Assembly: GCA_902810755.1 (NCBI GenBank)
Contig: CADDYT010000020.1
Span: 1 to 57,356 of the forward strand
DNA: 57,356 bases
Reading direction: 5' to 3'
Source: Chloroflexota bacterium
GTDB taxonomy: Bacteria; Chloroflexota; Ktedonobacteria; Ktedonobacterales; Ktedonobacteraceae
In this document: positions 44,824 to 54,733 of the stretch, in pieces
Position numbering within the stretch: position 1 is the stretch's first letter
Layout: each line of letters begins with the position of its first letter
Notes under the pieces: model-generated
The model's database searches: none
Told to the model about the DNA's origin: nothing
What the model saw: only the letters and a program-made list of their open reading frames with translations
Made by a program: the position numbers and the translations under genes

Positions 44824-47512
44824 CGACATTCAGACCGGCGCCATTGTTCTCCCCTTCAACGCCATAGAGCGCGCCTCGCTCGCCCGTGTTGGGGGCAAGG
44901 CGGCGAATCTGGGCGAGATGACACGCGCCGGGCTGCCCGTACCGCCAGGTTTCTGCGTCACCACAACGGCTTATATGCTGGTAGCGGCAGGAGCCAACCT
45001 TGAATCTATCCTTGACGAAATTGCTGCCACGAGTACCGGCAATACATCGCGACTGGCAGAGTTGGCTGCCGCCGCGAGGGACAGGCTGCTGGCCGCGCCA
45101 GTTCCAGATGCCGTAGCCGAAGCAATTACCAGGGCATACCAGGCATTGGGCAAAGGTGCGGACGTGCCGGTTGCTGTGCGCTCCTCGGCTACGGCTGAAG
45201 ACCTGCCCTTTGCCAGCTTCGCAGGCCAGCAGGACACGTATCTCAACATTGTTGGCGGCGAGGCCGTGCTGGATGCCGTGCGCCGCTGCTGGGCCTCGCT
45301 CTGGACGGAGCGCGCGGTGAGCTATCGCGCCAGCAACAACATCGATCCCCGCAGCGTGAGCCTCGCCGTTGCCGTTCAGCGTATGGTCGATGCCGCCGTA
45401 GCGGGCGTCCTCTTCACCGCAAACCCCGTGACGGGCAAACGTCGGCAGGCAGTGATTGATGCCAGTCCGGGTCTGGGCGAAGCGGTCGTCTCCGGCGCGG
45501 TCAACCCCGATCACTTTGTGGTCAATACTCCTACCGGTGAGATTGTCGAGCGCCGACCGGGCGACAAACGTATCGTGATTCGGGCCAGCGCAGGCGGCGG
45601 CACGCAGCGTATCGAGCGGGCCGAAGGCAGCAACGAAGCCTGTCTCTCCGATGAGCAACTACGCGCCCTTGCTCAGTTGGGAGCGCGAGTCGAGGCGCAT
45701 TATGGCGCGCCGCAGGATACAGAGTGGGCCATTGACGCCGACGGCCGCATCTGGCTCACGCAGGCCCGACCGATTACCACCCTCTTCCCGCTGCCCGATA
45801 CCGCCCCGCAAACCGATGATGTCCTGCGCGCCTACTTCTCCCTCAGCGTCTTTCAGGGAGTCTTCCGGCCCTTTACGCCTATGGGCATTGCGGCTTTCCG
45901 GCTGTTTGGTTCTTCACTGTCGAAGCTGCTGGGGTATCCAACCCGCGATCCTCTCCAGGGACCGGCAGCCCTTGCAGTAGCGGCGTCTCGCCTCTTCATC
46001 GACGTTACCCCGTTGCTGCGTCACCCGCTGGGGCGCGCCGCAATCATCGGCGTCGTGGCACGTTTCGGGGAGGCTCGCTCCGCCCTTCCTCTTGAACAGG
46101 CTGTTACTGACCCGCGCCTGTCTCTCGTTTCCAGCTCGCGCCGACCAGTTCTCCGGCTCATGTTCCAGTTGCTCATCAAAAAGCGTTTTCTGCCGCTCAT
46201 CATCCAGGCCCTCGTGCATCCCTCAACAGCGCGAAAACGATTGGAGCGATGGGAAGCGAACTTCCGGGCAATGGATAAGATACCGACAAACGCAGAAGAG
46301 TGTTTGAACGCTTATGAAGACCTTCTGCTCAACTCTACAGGATCGCTCTTCCCCAATCTTGGGCCAATTCTCATAGGTGGCCTCGGCAGTTACAGCCTGA
46401 CGAACAGGCTCCTGAAAGACCTCGCCACGCCCGACGAATTGCAGGTAGTCTTACGAGGGCTTCCCTACAATCCGACAACAGAGATGGACCTCGCGCTCTG
46501 GGCGCTGGCGCAGCAGGTGCGGGCCGATGCGCTCGCGGCCCAACACGTTCGCGAGACATCAGCGGAACAGCTAGCGCAGGAGTATCGTGCGGGAAACCTG
46601 CCGCCAACGCTCCAGCAAGGGCTGGCAAATTTTCTGCGCACCTACGGGCATCGCGCAGTAGCAGAAATCGACCTCGGTCTGCCCCGCTGGTCAGAAGACC
46701 CTACCCACCTGCTCGGCGCGCTCGCCAATTACCTCGAATTGACTGACGCGGCCTTTGCCCCGGATGTGCAATTTCAACGCAGCGCACAGGAAGCCGAGGC
46801 AATGGTAGCCGAACTGATCCGGCGAGCGCGCCAGAAAAGCCGCCGACTCGGCCTGCTGGTGAAATTCTGCCTGAAGCGTACCCGCGCCCTCGTCGGCCTG
46901 CGGGAAAAGCCAAAATACTGCATTGTCCTGGTACTGGCCCGCACCCGCCAGTTGCTCTGGCCCGTTGGCGAAACTCTGGCAAAGGCGGAACGGCTGGAAG
47001 CGGCAGAAGACATCCTCTTCCTGACGCCGCAGGAAGCGCGAGCGGCCCTCGCCGGGGCGGACATGCGTCCAACCGTCCGCGAACGGCGCGCCGACTACGA
47101 GCAAGAGCTAAAGCGCCGCTACATCCCCCGTGTCCTGCTCTCCGACGGCACCGAACCGGCAGCACAAACACAGCCCACTACCACAACAGGCGAAATCCTG
47201 CAGGGAACGCCAGCCTCTCCCGGCAGCGTCACCGCCCTCGCCCGCGTCATCCTCGACCCAACCGGGGCAAAGCTGGCCCCCGGCGAAATTCTCGTCGCCC
47301 CCTCCACCGACCCCGGCTGGACCCCGCTTTTCCTCACCGCCGGTGGCCTCGTCATGGAAATGGGCGGCTCCATCTCCCACGGAGCCGTCGTCGCCCGCGA
47401 ATACGGCATCCCGGCAGTTGTTGGCGTCCCGGAGGCAACCGAACGGATTATGACGGGCCAACGTATTACGGTCGATGGCTCTGCGGGGACGGTGATGATT
47501 GAAGAGGAGTAG
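44792..47512 (+). CDS. Rifampin phosphotransferase-like / PEP-utilizing enzyme
   Basis: A 906-residue protein with the three parts of the rifampin phosphotransferase family: an ATP-grasp-like domain (about 20-310; GGKAANLGEMTRAGLPVP, AVRSSATAEDLP, DTEWAIDADGRIWLTQARP), a helical middle domain (about 330-790) that binds the drug in known members, and a swivelling phosphohistidine domain with His863 in SISHGAVVAREYGIPAVVGV. The SHGA form is closer to rifampin phosphotransferase than to PEP synthase, which has TCHA. Known members phosphorylate rifampin. The ATG at 44792 has AAGGAGG; it overlaps the marR gene, and the pair is probably drug regulated. Confidence 0.82.
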   Translation: MSIQSQAQENSDIQTGAIVLPFNAIERASLARVGGKAANLGEMTRAGLPVPPGFCVTTTAYMLVAAGANLESILDEIAATSTGNTSRLAELAAAARDRLLAAPVPDAVAEAITRAYQALGKGADVPVAVRSSATAEDLPFASFAGQQDTYLNIVGGEAVLDAVRRCWASLWTERAVSYRASNNIDPRSVSLAVAVQRMVDAAVAGVLFTANPVTGKRRQAVIDASPGLGEAVVSGAVNPDHFVVNTPTGEIVERRPGDKRIVIRASAGGGTQRIERAEGSNEACLSDEQLRALAQLGARVEAHYGAPQDTEWAIDADGRIWLTQARPITTLFPLPDTAPQTDDVLRAYFSLSVFQGVFRPFTPMGIAAFRLFGSSLSKLLGYPTRDPLQGPAALAVAASRLFIDVTPLLRHPLGRAAIIGVVARFGEARSALPLEQAVTDPRLSLVSSSRRPVLRLMFQLLIKKRFLPLIIQALVHPSTARKRLERWEANFRAMDKIPTNAEECLNAYEDLLLNSTGSLFPNLGPILIGGLGSYSLTNRLLKDLATPDELQVVLRGLPYNPTTEMDLALWALAQQVRADALAAQHVRETSAEQLAQEYRAGNLPPTLQQGLANFLRTYGHRAVAEIDLGLPRWSEDPTHLLGALANYLELTDAAFAPDVQFQRSAQEAEAMVAELIRRARQKSRRLGLLVKFCLKRTRALVGLREKPKYCIVLVLARTRQLLWPVGETLAKAERLEAAEDILFLTPQEARAALAGADMRPTVRERRADYEQELKRRYIPRVLLSDGTEPAAQTQPTTTTGEILQGTPASPGSVTALARVILDPTGAKLAPGEILVAPSTDPGWTPLFLTAGGLVMEMGGSISHGAVVAREYGIPAVVGVPEATERIMTGQRITVDGSAGTVMIEEE

Positions 47513-47547
47513 TATAAGGACGCATCGAGAAAGCTGGAGAAGATGAA

Positions 47548-47769
47548 ATGAATCAGGCAGACATTAAACAGTATTCAATGAACATCCTGTGGGATGCGCA
47601 AGATAACATTTACGTGGGATCCGTTTCCGAACTTCCCGGCTGCATGACGCACGGCAAGACCTACGAAGAAGCAGTTAAGCAAGGGCAGGATGCCATCGAA
47701 AGCCGGGTTATGGCTGCTCTTGCCGATAACGAGCCTGTTGCGCCACCGAGAACGCTGACTATAGCTTAA
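47548..47769 (+). CDS. hicB: HicB-like antitoxin domain protein, no HicA partner
   Basis: A 73-residue protein with the HicB fold: NILWDAQDNIYVGSVSELPGC, then THGKTYEEAVKQGQDAI. No C-terminal DNA-binding domain is present. HicA, normally adjacent, is missing on both sides. The gene is 35 bases downstream of the kinase-like gene in the same direction, so it may be transcribed with it. Confidence 0.78.
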   Translation: MNQADIKQYSMNILWDAQDNIYVGSVSELPGCMTHGKTYEEAVKQGQDAIESRVMAALADNEPVAPPRTLTIA

Positions 47770-47849
47770 CGTCAAAAGGTTTTTGTACGGTAGCAAGCGG
47801 CTCGCTGGCAGATAGATTGATGGCCGTTGCAGTCAACTGGCCCCGCTAA

Positions 47850-48758
47850 TCACTCCTCTTCCGCCAGCTTGCGCGCCACCGCATTGTCCACCGCATCATA
47901 TGCCCTGGACAGCAACGCAGTCAGATTTTGCGTGCCGACGGAGAAGGGGGCCTGTCCCAATCGTTTGAGGATGGCTTTGTCGATGCCGGGTGCTAAAGTG
48001 CTGGCGGTGAAGGTCGTCAGTTCTTCGCCAGTCTGCCAGAAGGTGGAGAGATAGTCTTCGAGGGCGAGGCTCTCTTCAGGAACTGCCGCTGTCTCGCTCG
48101 CTGAAGCACTGACTTCTTCGGCTGGCAGGGCGGCGCTGCGTTTTTCGCGCAGGGATTGGATGATCTGTTCTTTGCTGCGACCTCGCAGTTTGAAGATGAG
48201 GAAGGGGTCTTCGTCGAAGCGTTCGGCCAGCAGGTAGTAGACGGCAGCGATGTGCTTGCAGGGATTGGCCCAGTCGGGGCAGGAGCAGTCCGTGATCAGT
48301 TCTGCGCCTCTGGTGGGGAAGAGCGAGACATGGACGGCACTGAATGCCTCCTCAATGTTTTCTGGCATCTCGCCAGCCAGCAATTTCGCGGCGAAGAGGG
48401 CCTGGGACGCCATCGCCGCGATGACCTTTTCCCAGTCTCTATCGGTAAGCGGTTGCAGGCGAATGGTGACGTTGTAGGGCCTGGGCATCGACCCCTGCAC
48501 TTTTGCCTTGACGACGCCCGGCTCAACGTCGATTGAAAGCACCTGTCCCTGGCGAGCGTAGTTGCGCCCGCGTGTGAGGCGCGTTCCCATGCCGAAGGAT
48601 TCGAGGACGCCCACCCAGCGTTTCGACCACCACGTCTCGCCGATGGCCCCTCGCTCGCTCTTCGCTTTGATACCGCCTTCGACTCGTCTTGGCTGGCTCG
48701 GACGGTAATAATCCCATTCGCTCTCTTCATCGTCGTACCAGCCGTCCCATTTACCCAT
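47850..48758 (-). CDS. SWIM zinc-finger protein
   Basis: A 302-residue protein with the SWIM motif CSCPDWANPCKHIAAVYYLL near residue 170. The N-terminal acidic and tryptophan-rich region (MGKWDGWYDDEESEWDYY) precedes GETWWSKRW, found in proteins encoded beside SNF2 helicases. The ATG at 48758 has GAGGAG seven bases upstream. It is 25 bases after the SNF2 gene and is probably its partner, perhaps binding DNA or protein. Confidence 0.88.
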   Translation of the reverse strand: MGKWDGWYDDEESEWDYYRPSQPRRVEGGIKAKSERGAIGETWWSKRWVGVLESFGMGTRLTRGRNYARQGQVLSIDVEPGVVKAKVQGSMPRPYNVTIRLQPLTDRDWEKVIAAMASQALFAAKLLAGEMPENIEEAFSAVHVSLFPTRGAELITDCSCPDWANPCKHIAAVYYLLAERFDEDPFLIFKLRGRSKEQIIQSLREKRSAALPAEEVSASASETAAVPEESLALEDYLSTFWQTGEELTTFTASTLAPGIDKAILKRLGQAPFSVGTQNLTALLSRAYDAVDNAVARKLAEEE

Positions 48759-48783
48759 CTCTGATGCTCCTCTATTCGACACG

Positions 48784-51700
48784 CTATTCAACAACGGCCT
48801 CGCGACTCAGCCTGAACAGGTCTTTCAACTCGGCTGTTGATAGCTCGGTCAGCCAGTTTTCGCCGCTGCCAATAATGCGTTCGGCCAGTTCTTTCTTCTG
48901 CTCGATCATTGCATCGATGCGCTCTTCCAGCGTGCCGACGCAGACAAATTTGTGAACCTGCACATTGCGCTGTTGCCCGATACGGAATGCCCTGTCCGTC
49001 GCCTGGTTCTCTACCGCCGGATTCCACCAGCGATCAAAATGGAAGACGTGGTTGGCCGCCGTCAGATTGAGGCCGACGCCGCCCGCTTTGAGCGAGAGAA
49101 TGAAGATGGGCGCGCCTCGTTTCTCTTGCTGGAAACGCTGCACCATCAGGTCGCGTTGCTTCTTGTTAGTGCCGCCATGCAGGAAAAGCACCTCGCAGCC
49201 CAGCGTCTCCTGCAAGTGCTGTCGCAGCATTGCGCCCATCTCGGCAAACTGCGTGAAGATCAGCGCCTTATCGCCCTCCGCCAGCACCTCTTCCAGCATC
49301 TCCTCCAGCCGCGCCAGCTTGCCGGAGCGGCCTGCTAATCGGCTGCCGTCGCCGATAAAGTGGGCAGGATGGTTGCAGACCTGTTTGAGTTTCATCAACG
49401 CCGCCAGCACCAGCCCGCGACGCTCGATACCATCGGCCTCCTCGATCTTCTCCAACATCTCCTGCACCACCGCCTCGTAGAGCGATGCCTGCTCCTGCGT
49501 CAGGTTGCAGAAGACCTTCATCTCCATCTTATCTGGCAGGTCCTGGATAATGGCTTTGTCCGTCTTCAAGCGGCGCAGCACAAAGGGTTGGATCAGCCGT
49601 CTGAGCGTTTCGGCCTTCTCAGCATCGTGATAGCGTTCAATCGGCAGGGCGAACTGCTTGCGGAAATCCTGCCCGGAGCCGAGATAGCCCGGATTCAGGA
49701 ACTCCATAATCGACCACAATTCAGCCAACCGGTTCTCTACCGGCGTTCCCGTCAGCGCAATACGATGGCGCGCATTCAAACTCTTAATCGCCTGCGTCTG
49801 CTTCGCCGCCTCGTTCTTGATATTCTGCGCCTCATCGACCACCACATACTCCCAGTCAAGCGAGCGCAAATCCTCTTTGTCGCGCAGCGCCAGCGCATAC
49901 GTCGTAATCACCACATCATGCCTGCGCGTCTCCTCGATAAACGCCTCACCAGCAAGCCGGTCATGCCCGTGATGCACCATCACGCTCAACGATGGCGCAA
50001 AGCGTTGCAATTCTCTCTGCCAGTTGCCGACGATGGACATGGGGCAGATCAAAAGCGTGGAACCTGATATTTGTACACCGTTTTCACGATCATGCAGTAA
50101 GAGAGAAATCAGTTCGATCGTTTTGCCAAGGCCCATATCGTCCGCGAGACACGCTCCCAGGCCGAGTTGTTTGAGGAAGGCGAGCCAGGAGAGGCCCTTT
50201 TGCTGGTAGGGGCGCAGCTGGCCATGAAACGAGTACGGCGGCTCGATGAGCGAGAGGGCGGCGGGGTTGGAGAGACGCTTGAGCATGTCGTCTATCCAGC
50301 CTTCGCCCTCGATGGAGATGACAGGCAGGCCCACTTCGGATATTTCCTGGCCCAGGCCCAGACGCAGGGCCTCGGTCAGGCTCATCTGGCCGCTGGCACG
50401 CTTCTTGCGAAAGAAAGCAATGGCTTTTTCGATCTCTTCCGGGCGCAGTTCGACCCACTGGCCGCGCACCTGCACCAGCGGCCTCTTGAGCCTGACCAGC
50501 CGCTCGAACTCTTTCGCCGTCAGCGTGGTATCGCCGATGGCAGCCGTCCAGTCATAGGAGATGACGTTTTCGAGGGTCATCAAGCCGGTGCTTATCTGAG
50601 CGTTGGCCTGGCCTTTGAGCTTCAGCTTGACCCCCAAACGCGCCGCCGGTTTCTGCCACCAGGCGGGGACGAGGACGCCAAAGCCGCTCTGTTCGAGCAA
50701 CGGGGCGGATTCGCGCAAGAAGGAGTAGGCTTCATCGGTTGAGAGCAGCAGTTCGCTCGGACGCGCCGTTTGCAGGCTCTGTTCAAGGGCGGGGAAGAGA
50801 CGCGAGGCTCTGCCGAGGTCGGCCAGCAGGCGCTCCTGCGGATTCTCGAATTTACGTTTGAGGAAGGTCAGCGTACCGGAACGTTCCTTCCAGATGATCT
50901 CTGCCGGGACGAGCAGGCTGCGGTCGTCGTTGGCCTGCAGGTAGAAGCTCAGTTGCCACTGCCCGGCCTCCTCACTTTCGGGCGCGGTGAGCCGGAAACA
51001 GGTGCGGAACGGCGCGTTCGACTCCACAGGTCGCAGTTGATCGAGCCAGGAATGCAGAGAGTTGGCAAAGCTTTTCAGCGCAGCCGAGGATGCGGTGAGC
51101 GTTGCATCTTCGGATGAGAGCGCGCGCAGCCACTGTTCTGGCAGCGAGATGGCGCCGCGGTCAGGCCGCTCAGGTATAACGCCCGCCTGCGACAGGCTGG
51201 CACGCACGAAGGCATCAATACTGCGATTGAGGAATTGCAGGAGCATCTCGCGCGGGCCAGAGACGCGCATCTCGCCGGGACCAGTAAATGACCAGCAGAC
51301 CGGCGGCATGGCCTTTGCCAGCGCGCTCAAACGCCCGGCATCGGCATCGCTCAATACGGCTTCCCAGGCCGCGTGCAGCGCGAGCGCGCCGTTGTGGCGC
51401 TGCTCGTGCAGGGTGGGGACATAGCTCTGGCGAGAGAGCAGGGCAAGAGCGAAGTTCGCCGCCTCGCGCCAGAAAGCGAGCGAACTGCCGAACGCGAAGC
51501 CATGGGGGGCTTCGTTAGGCAGCGCGAGCAGAAAATCCAGCGCCTCGCCCGCCTCCAGGGCCAGGGTCTCGACCTGCCAGGGACGCAGTTCCACCTCCTG
51601 CAGCTCCTCAGCTTCGCGTTCAAGGATCAATTCGGGTGAAGGGAGAGGAGCGCGCGACGAGGATGGCAGGCGCAGGGTGAGCGATCCTGTAGTTGCGCTG

Positions 51701-51900
51701 GCTGCCAGTAAGCTGCCGGAAAGTTTGCCGAATTCTTCTTGCAGCGTATCACACGTAAGCGCAAAGGGGTGGCGGCGCGCCTTCTTCTGCACGCCGGTCT
51801 TCCCGGCGCGGCGCGGCATCATTGCCAGTTGTGATGACTCGGCCCAGATATGGAGTTGATTGGTTACACGATGGTCCCAGAGAGCATGGAAGACAATCAA
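48784..51900 (-). CDS. SNF2-family DNA translocase/helicase
   Basis: A 1038-residue Swi2/Snf2 ATPase. A long N-terminal region (about 1-520) of the bacterial SNF2-associated type precedes the motor: DDMGLGKT (motif I), VVDEAQNIKN (DEAQ motif II), LTGTPVENRLAELWSI (motif III), and LKAGGVGLNLTAAN with FDRWWNPAVENQATDRAFRIGQ (motifs V and VI). It probably remodels nucleoprotein complexes or aids transcription recycling or repair. The start is a TTG at 51900 with a GAGGA nearby. It is followed by the SWIM gene. Confidence 0.92.
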   Translation of the reverse strand: MIVFHALWDHRVTNQLHIWAESSQLAMMPRRAGKTGVQKKARRHPFALTCDTLQEEFGKLSGSLLAASATTGSLTLRLPSSSRAPLPSPELILEREAEELQEVELRPWQVETLALEAGEALDFLLALPNEAPHGFAFGSSLAFWREAANFALALLSRQSYVPTLHEQRHNGALALHAAWEAVLSDADAGRLSALAKAMPPVCWSFTGPGEMRVSGPREMLLQFLNRSIDAFVRASLSQAGVIPERPDRGAISLPEQWLRALSSEDATLTASSAALKSFANSLHSWLDQLRPVESNAPFRTCFRLTAPESEEAGQWQLSFYLQANDDRSLLVPAEIIWKERSGTLTFLKRKFENPQERLLADLGRASRLFPALEQSLQTARPSELLLSTDEAYSFLRESAPLLEQSGFGVLVPAWWQKPAARLGVKLKLKGQANAQISTGLMTLENVISYDWTAAIGDTTLTAKEFERLVRLKRPLVQVRGQWVELRPEEIEKAIAFFRKKRASGQMSLTEALRLGLGQEISEVGLPVISIEGEGWIDDMLKRLSNPAALSLIEPPYSFHGQLRPYQQKGLSWLAFLKQLGLGACLADDMGLGKTIELISLLLHDRENGVQISGSTLLICPMSIVGNWQRELQRFAPSLSVMVHHGHDRLAGEAFIEETRRHDVVITTYALALRDKEDLRSLDWEYVVVDEAQNIKNEAAKQTQAIKSLNARHRIALTGTPVENRLAELWSIMEFLNPGYLGSGQDFRKQFALPIERYHDAEKAETLRRLIQPFVLRRLKTDKAIIQDLPDKMEMKVFCNLTQEQASLYEAVVQEMLEKIEEADGIERRGLVLAALMKLKQVCNHPAHFIGDGSRLAGRSGKLARLEEMLEEVLAEGDKALIFTQFAEMGAMLRQHLQETLGCEVLFLHGGTNKKQRDLMVQRFQQEKRGAPIFILSLKAGGVGLNLTAANHVFHFDRWWNPAVENQATDRAFRIGQQRNVQVHKFVCVGTLEERIDAMIEQKKELAERIIGSGENWLTELSTAELKDLFRLSREAVVE

Positions 51901-51931
51901 GCAGATTCCTCGTTTCGCGTCAAAGCTTCGT

Positions 51932-52858
51932 TTAGTTCATCATGGCGATAAACTGGCGCAGGGCGTGTACCTGTTTCTGCACCTCCTCGACATCCTCGCC
52001 TTCCGGGGCCAGTTCCAGGTATGCTTTCAGGTCGCGCAGCGCTCGCCCATACATTTTGAGGCGCAGGTAAAGCCTTCCCCGGTCTCTCCGCTCGACAGCC
52101 GATCCGGGCGCGAGCAGCACCAGGCGATCACAGACCGAGAGCGCACGTTTATCGTCCTCGCGCGCCAGATAAATATATTTCAAATTATCCAGCATGCGCA
52201 CCAGCAACTGCCTGTGACTGACGGGTTGCAGCCAGCGCCGATTGAAATACGCCTTGCCCTTGAAATACCGGCTTATGCGCTCGCGACAATCCTCCTCAGT
52301 CAGGATACGCCCCTGTTCATAGGCGTCGATATAGATTCTGCCCTCTGGCAGGCGATAGCCAACGATGAAGTGGAACGGCATGCCGATGCCATCTATCTGC
52401 ACACCCAGGCGGCGGCCCACTTCGATATAGACCAGCGAGAGCGTGATGGGAATGCCGATACGCCGCTCCAGCACGTCGTTGAGAAAGCTGTTACGAGGAT
52501 TGTAGTAATCCTCCTTGCTGCTGCCGCGAAAGCGTTCCTGCACAAAGAGAACCTGATTGATAGCGTCAATGACGGAAAACGGGCCTGACTCCTGCAACGC
52601 TCGTGCCAGTTCAGCATCTTCAGACACATCCACCATGCCCAGGGCAGCGCGCACCTGCATTGCCAGCACGTCAAGCTGCGCCAGGTAGTGCGCGATATCC
52701 AGGTCTGGATACTCCTCGCTGGCAATCAGCAGAGCCGCTCGTCCCAGATCGATGGCGGCATCATCTCCCGCCGCGCACAGCGTCTCAAACTCTTTACGCG
52801 CGCGTTGTTGTGGTGTTGGTAGGTTGTCCTGATCTTCCGCCATAGAGAGCAGTACCAT
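51932..52858 (-). CDS. SirB1-like transglutaminase-fold protein with TPR tail
   Basis: A 308-residue protein. The middle holds RNSFLNDVLERRIGIPITL and the GIGMPFHFIVGY segment of the SirB1/transglutaminase-like family, with a histidine but no clear catalytic cysteine. The C-terminal 90 residues are TPR-like helices (RALSVCDRLVLLAPGSA, RALRDLKAYLEL). The function is not known. Neither ATG at 52858 nor the one at 52843 has a good ribosome site. It precedes the SNF2 gene by 31 bases on the same strand. Confidence 0.8.
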   Translation of the reverse strand: MVLLSMAEDQDNLPTPQQRARKEFETLCAAGDDAAIDLGRAALLIASEEYPDLDIAHYLAQLDVLAMQVRAALGMVDVSEDAELARALQESGPFSVIDAINQVLFVQERFRGSSKEDYYNPRNSFLNDVLERRIGIPITLSLVYIEVGRRLGVQIDGIGMPFHFIVGYRLPEGRIYIDAYEQGRILTEEDCRERISRYFKGKAYFNRRWLQPVSHRQLLVRMLDNLKYIYLAREDDKRALSVCDRLVLLAPGSAVERRDRGRLYLRLKMYGRALRDLKAYLELAPEGEDVEEVQKQVHALRQFIAMMN

Positions 52859-52963
52859 TCATATATAGAACACAAGAGACTCATTGAAAAATTTCGCCCC
52901 GCCTATTGTACCCCAAAAGCTGCCATAAGTCGAGTAGCGCCGATACAGGTGGGCAGCTTTCTC

Positions 52964-52992
52964 TTGCCTCTGGTGGTGGGAAACGATATACT
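52964..52992 (+). promoter_or_regulatory. Promoter of the exporter operon
   Basis: TTGCCT (52964-52969) and TATACT (52987-52992) are 17 bases apart. The start site would lie over the palindrome ACAATTGT (52995-53002), a possible operator. The leader of about 135 bases contains a 7-bp hairpin (53051-53057 with 53070-53076). Confidence 0.7.
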
Positions 52993-53134
52993 ACACAATT
53001 GTAAGCTACTTCCACTTCGGAATAAAGCGATATTGCCGGGGTGTTCTCTCAAAAGAGGATGTGTTCTATCTCTTTTCCTGTGGTTAGAGCAATCAATCCT
53101 GACCTCGTATTCAACTTCTCAAAAGGGAGCTAGC

Positions 53135-54706
53135 ATGAGCAGGCAAGCAAAAATTATTGTGACAATCGCACTAATGTTAGGCATGTTTCTGGGGGCGCTG
53201 GATGGCACCATTGTCAGTACGGCATTGCCCAGTATTGTAGGTAAGTTAGGCGGTATTTCTCTCTATTCATGGGTTTTTTCAGCCTATCTTCTCACTTCAA
53301 CCACGACGATACCAATTTATGGCAAGCTTGCCGACCTGTACGGGCGCAAATTGATCTTTCTTTTCGGTACTGCGCTGTTTCTACTTGGCTCCATCCTCTC
53401 CGGTTCCTCACAGAGTATGGAGCAACTGATTCTCTTCCGCGCGCTGCAAGGGCTGGGCGCGGGCGCGGTCATGCCCATCGTCCTGACCATCATTGGCGAC
53501 ATCTTTGAGCTTGAGGAGCGGGCGCGGGTGCAGGGACTCTTCAGCGGCGTCTGGGGGTTGTCCAGCGTAGTTGGCCCCGCCCTGGGCGGCTTGATCGTCG
53601 ATCATTATTCGTGGCGCTGGGTGTTCTACATCAATATCCCCTTTGGCATCGTCTCCGGCCTGCTGCTGTTCCTGTTCCTGAAGGAACATGTTGAGCGCAC
53701 AAAGCATTCGCTCGACTACTTCGGCACGTTCGCGCTGACAGCCGGCATTGTCGCGCTGTTGTTCGCCCTGCTGGAAGGCGGCACAGCATGGGCGTGGGGG
53801 TCGGCGCAGAGCATTCTGCTCTTCGCGCTCTTCATCGTCCTGACCGGACTCTTTCTCTATCAGGAATATCGCACATCCGAACCAATCCTGCCTTTGACGC
53901 TTTTCAAGAACCGCATCATCGCCGTTTCCAGCATCGGCGGCCTCGTGCTTGGCATCCTCATGTTCGGCATGACATCTTATATACCGCTCTTTGTCCAGGG
54001 CGTCAAAGGCGGCACAGCAACCAGCGCCGGGATTTCGCTCATGCCGCTGCTCTTCGCCTGGCCGGTTGCCGCCACCATCTGCGGCAGGCTGGTCATCAAC
54101 CTGGGCTATCGCGTCACCGCCTCTCTGGGTATGGGTCTGTCAACAATTGGCACGCTGATGGTCACGCTCTTCAATCCCGGTACGAGCCTGCCTTTTATCG
54201 TCATCGCCATGCTGCTCACGGGGGCCGGACTGGGCTTTGTCAGCACGTCTACGCTGCTGGCGGTGCAGAACGCGGTGGCGTGGAAGCAGCGCGGCGTCGC
54301 TACCGCCTCAACGCAGTTCTTCCGCTCCATCGGCGGCACCGTCGGGGTAGCGGCAATGGGTACCATCCTGAACGCGCAGATGGCGGCGCTCTTCCCGCCC
54401 ATTTTTGCCCGCTTCGCCGACGCTGCCGCTCGCCTGCCGCGCAACGTGGCCCAGGCCAATGTCCTGCTCACGCCGGGCGCGCGCAACCTGCTGCCTGCCG
54501 CTTTCCTTCAACAGTTGCAGGCCGCGCTCTCGCACAGCCTCTTCTGGGTCTACCTGCTGGCGCTGATCCTGGCCGCTATCGGCCTTGCCATCATGTTCCT
54601 GCTCCCCGGCGGTCGCGCCGACAAACATACCTACAGGGCCATGCAGGACGAAGCCGAAGCACAGGCAGAGGAAGCCGCGCCCGCGCCAGAAGTGCTTTTT
54701 GGATAA
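53135..54706 (+). CDS. MFS exporter, DHA2 family (EmrB/QacA type)
   Basis: A 523-residue transporter with 14 predicted helices. The first helix has FLGALDGTIVSTALPSIV (the DHA2 motif with the conserved aspartate), GKLADLYGRK is motif A and VVGPALGGLI is motif C. It probably pumps out amphiphilic drugs or metabolites. I chose the ATG at 53135 because AAGGGAG is just upstream and the family begins here; the frame is open further upstream. It is first in a four-gene unit with the following SDR, hydrolase and reductase. Confidence 0.92.
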   Translation: MSRQAKIIVTIALMLGMFLGALDGTIVSTALPSIVGKLGGISLYSWVFSAYLLTSTTTIPIYGKLADLYGRKLIFLFGTALFLLGSILSGSSQSMEQLILFRALQGLGAGAVMPIVLTIIGDIFELEERARVQGLFSGVWGLSSVVGPALGGLIVDHYSWRWVFYINIPFGIVSGLLLFLFLKEHVERTKHSLDYFGTFALTAGIVALLFALLEGGTAWAWGSAQSILLFALFIVLTGLFLYQEYRTSEPILPLTLFKNRIIAVSSIGGLVLGILMFGMTSYIPLFVQGVKGGTATSAGISLMPLLFAWPVAATICGRLVINLGYRVTASLGMGLSTIGTLMVTLFNPGTSLPFIVIAMLLTGAGLGFVSTSTLLAVQNAVAWKQRGVATASTQFFRSIGGTVGVAAMGTILNAQMAALFPPIFARFADAAARLPRNVAQANVLLTPGARNLLPAAFLQQLQAALSHSLFWVYLLALILAAIGLAIMFLLPGGRADKHTYRAMQDEAEAQAEEAAPAPEVLFG

Positions 54707-54733
54707 TGTTTAGCAAAGGGGGAAACTCACAGT

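Noticed and set aside
44741..45658. 305-codon minus-strand frame
   Set aside because: Antisense to the phosphotransferase-like gene; no domain recognised and no ribosome site.
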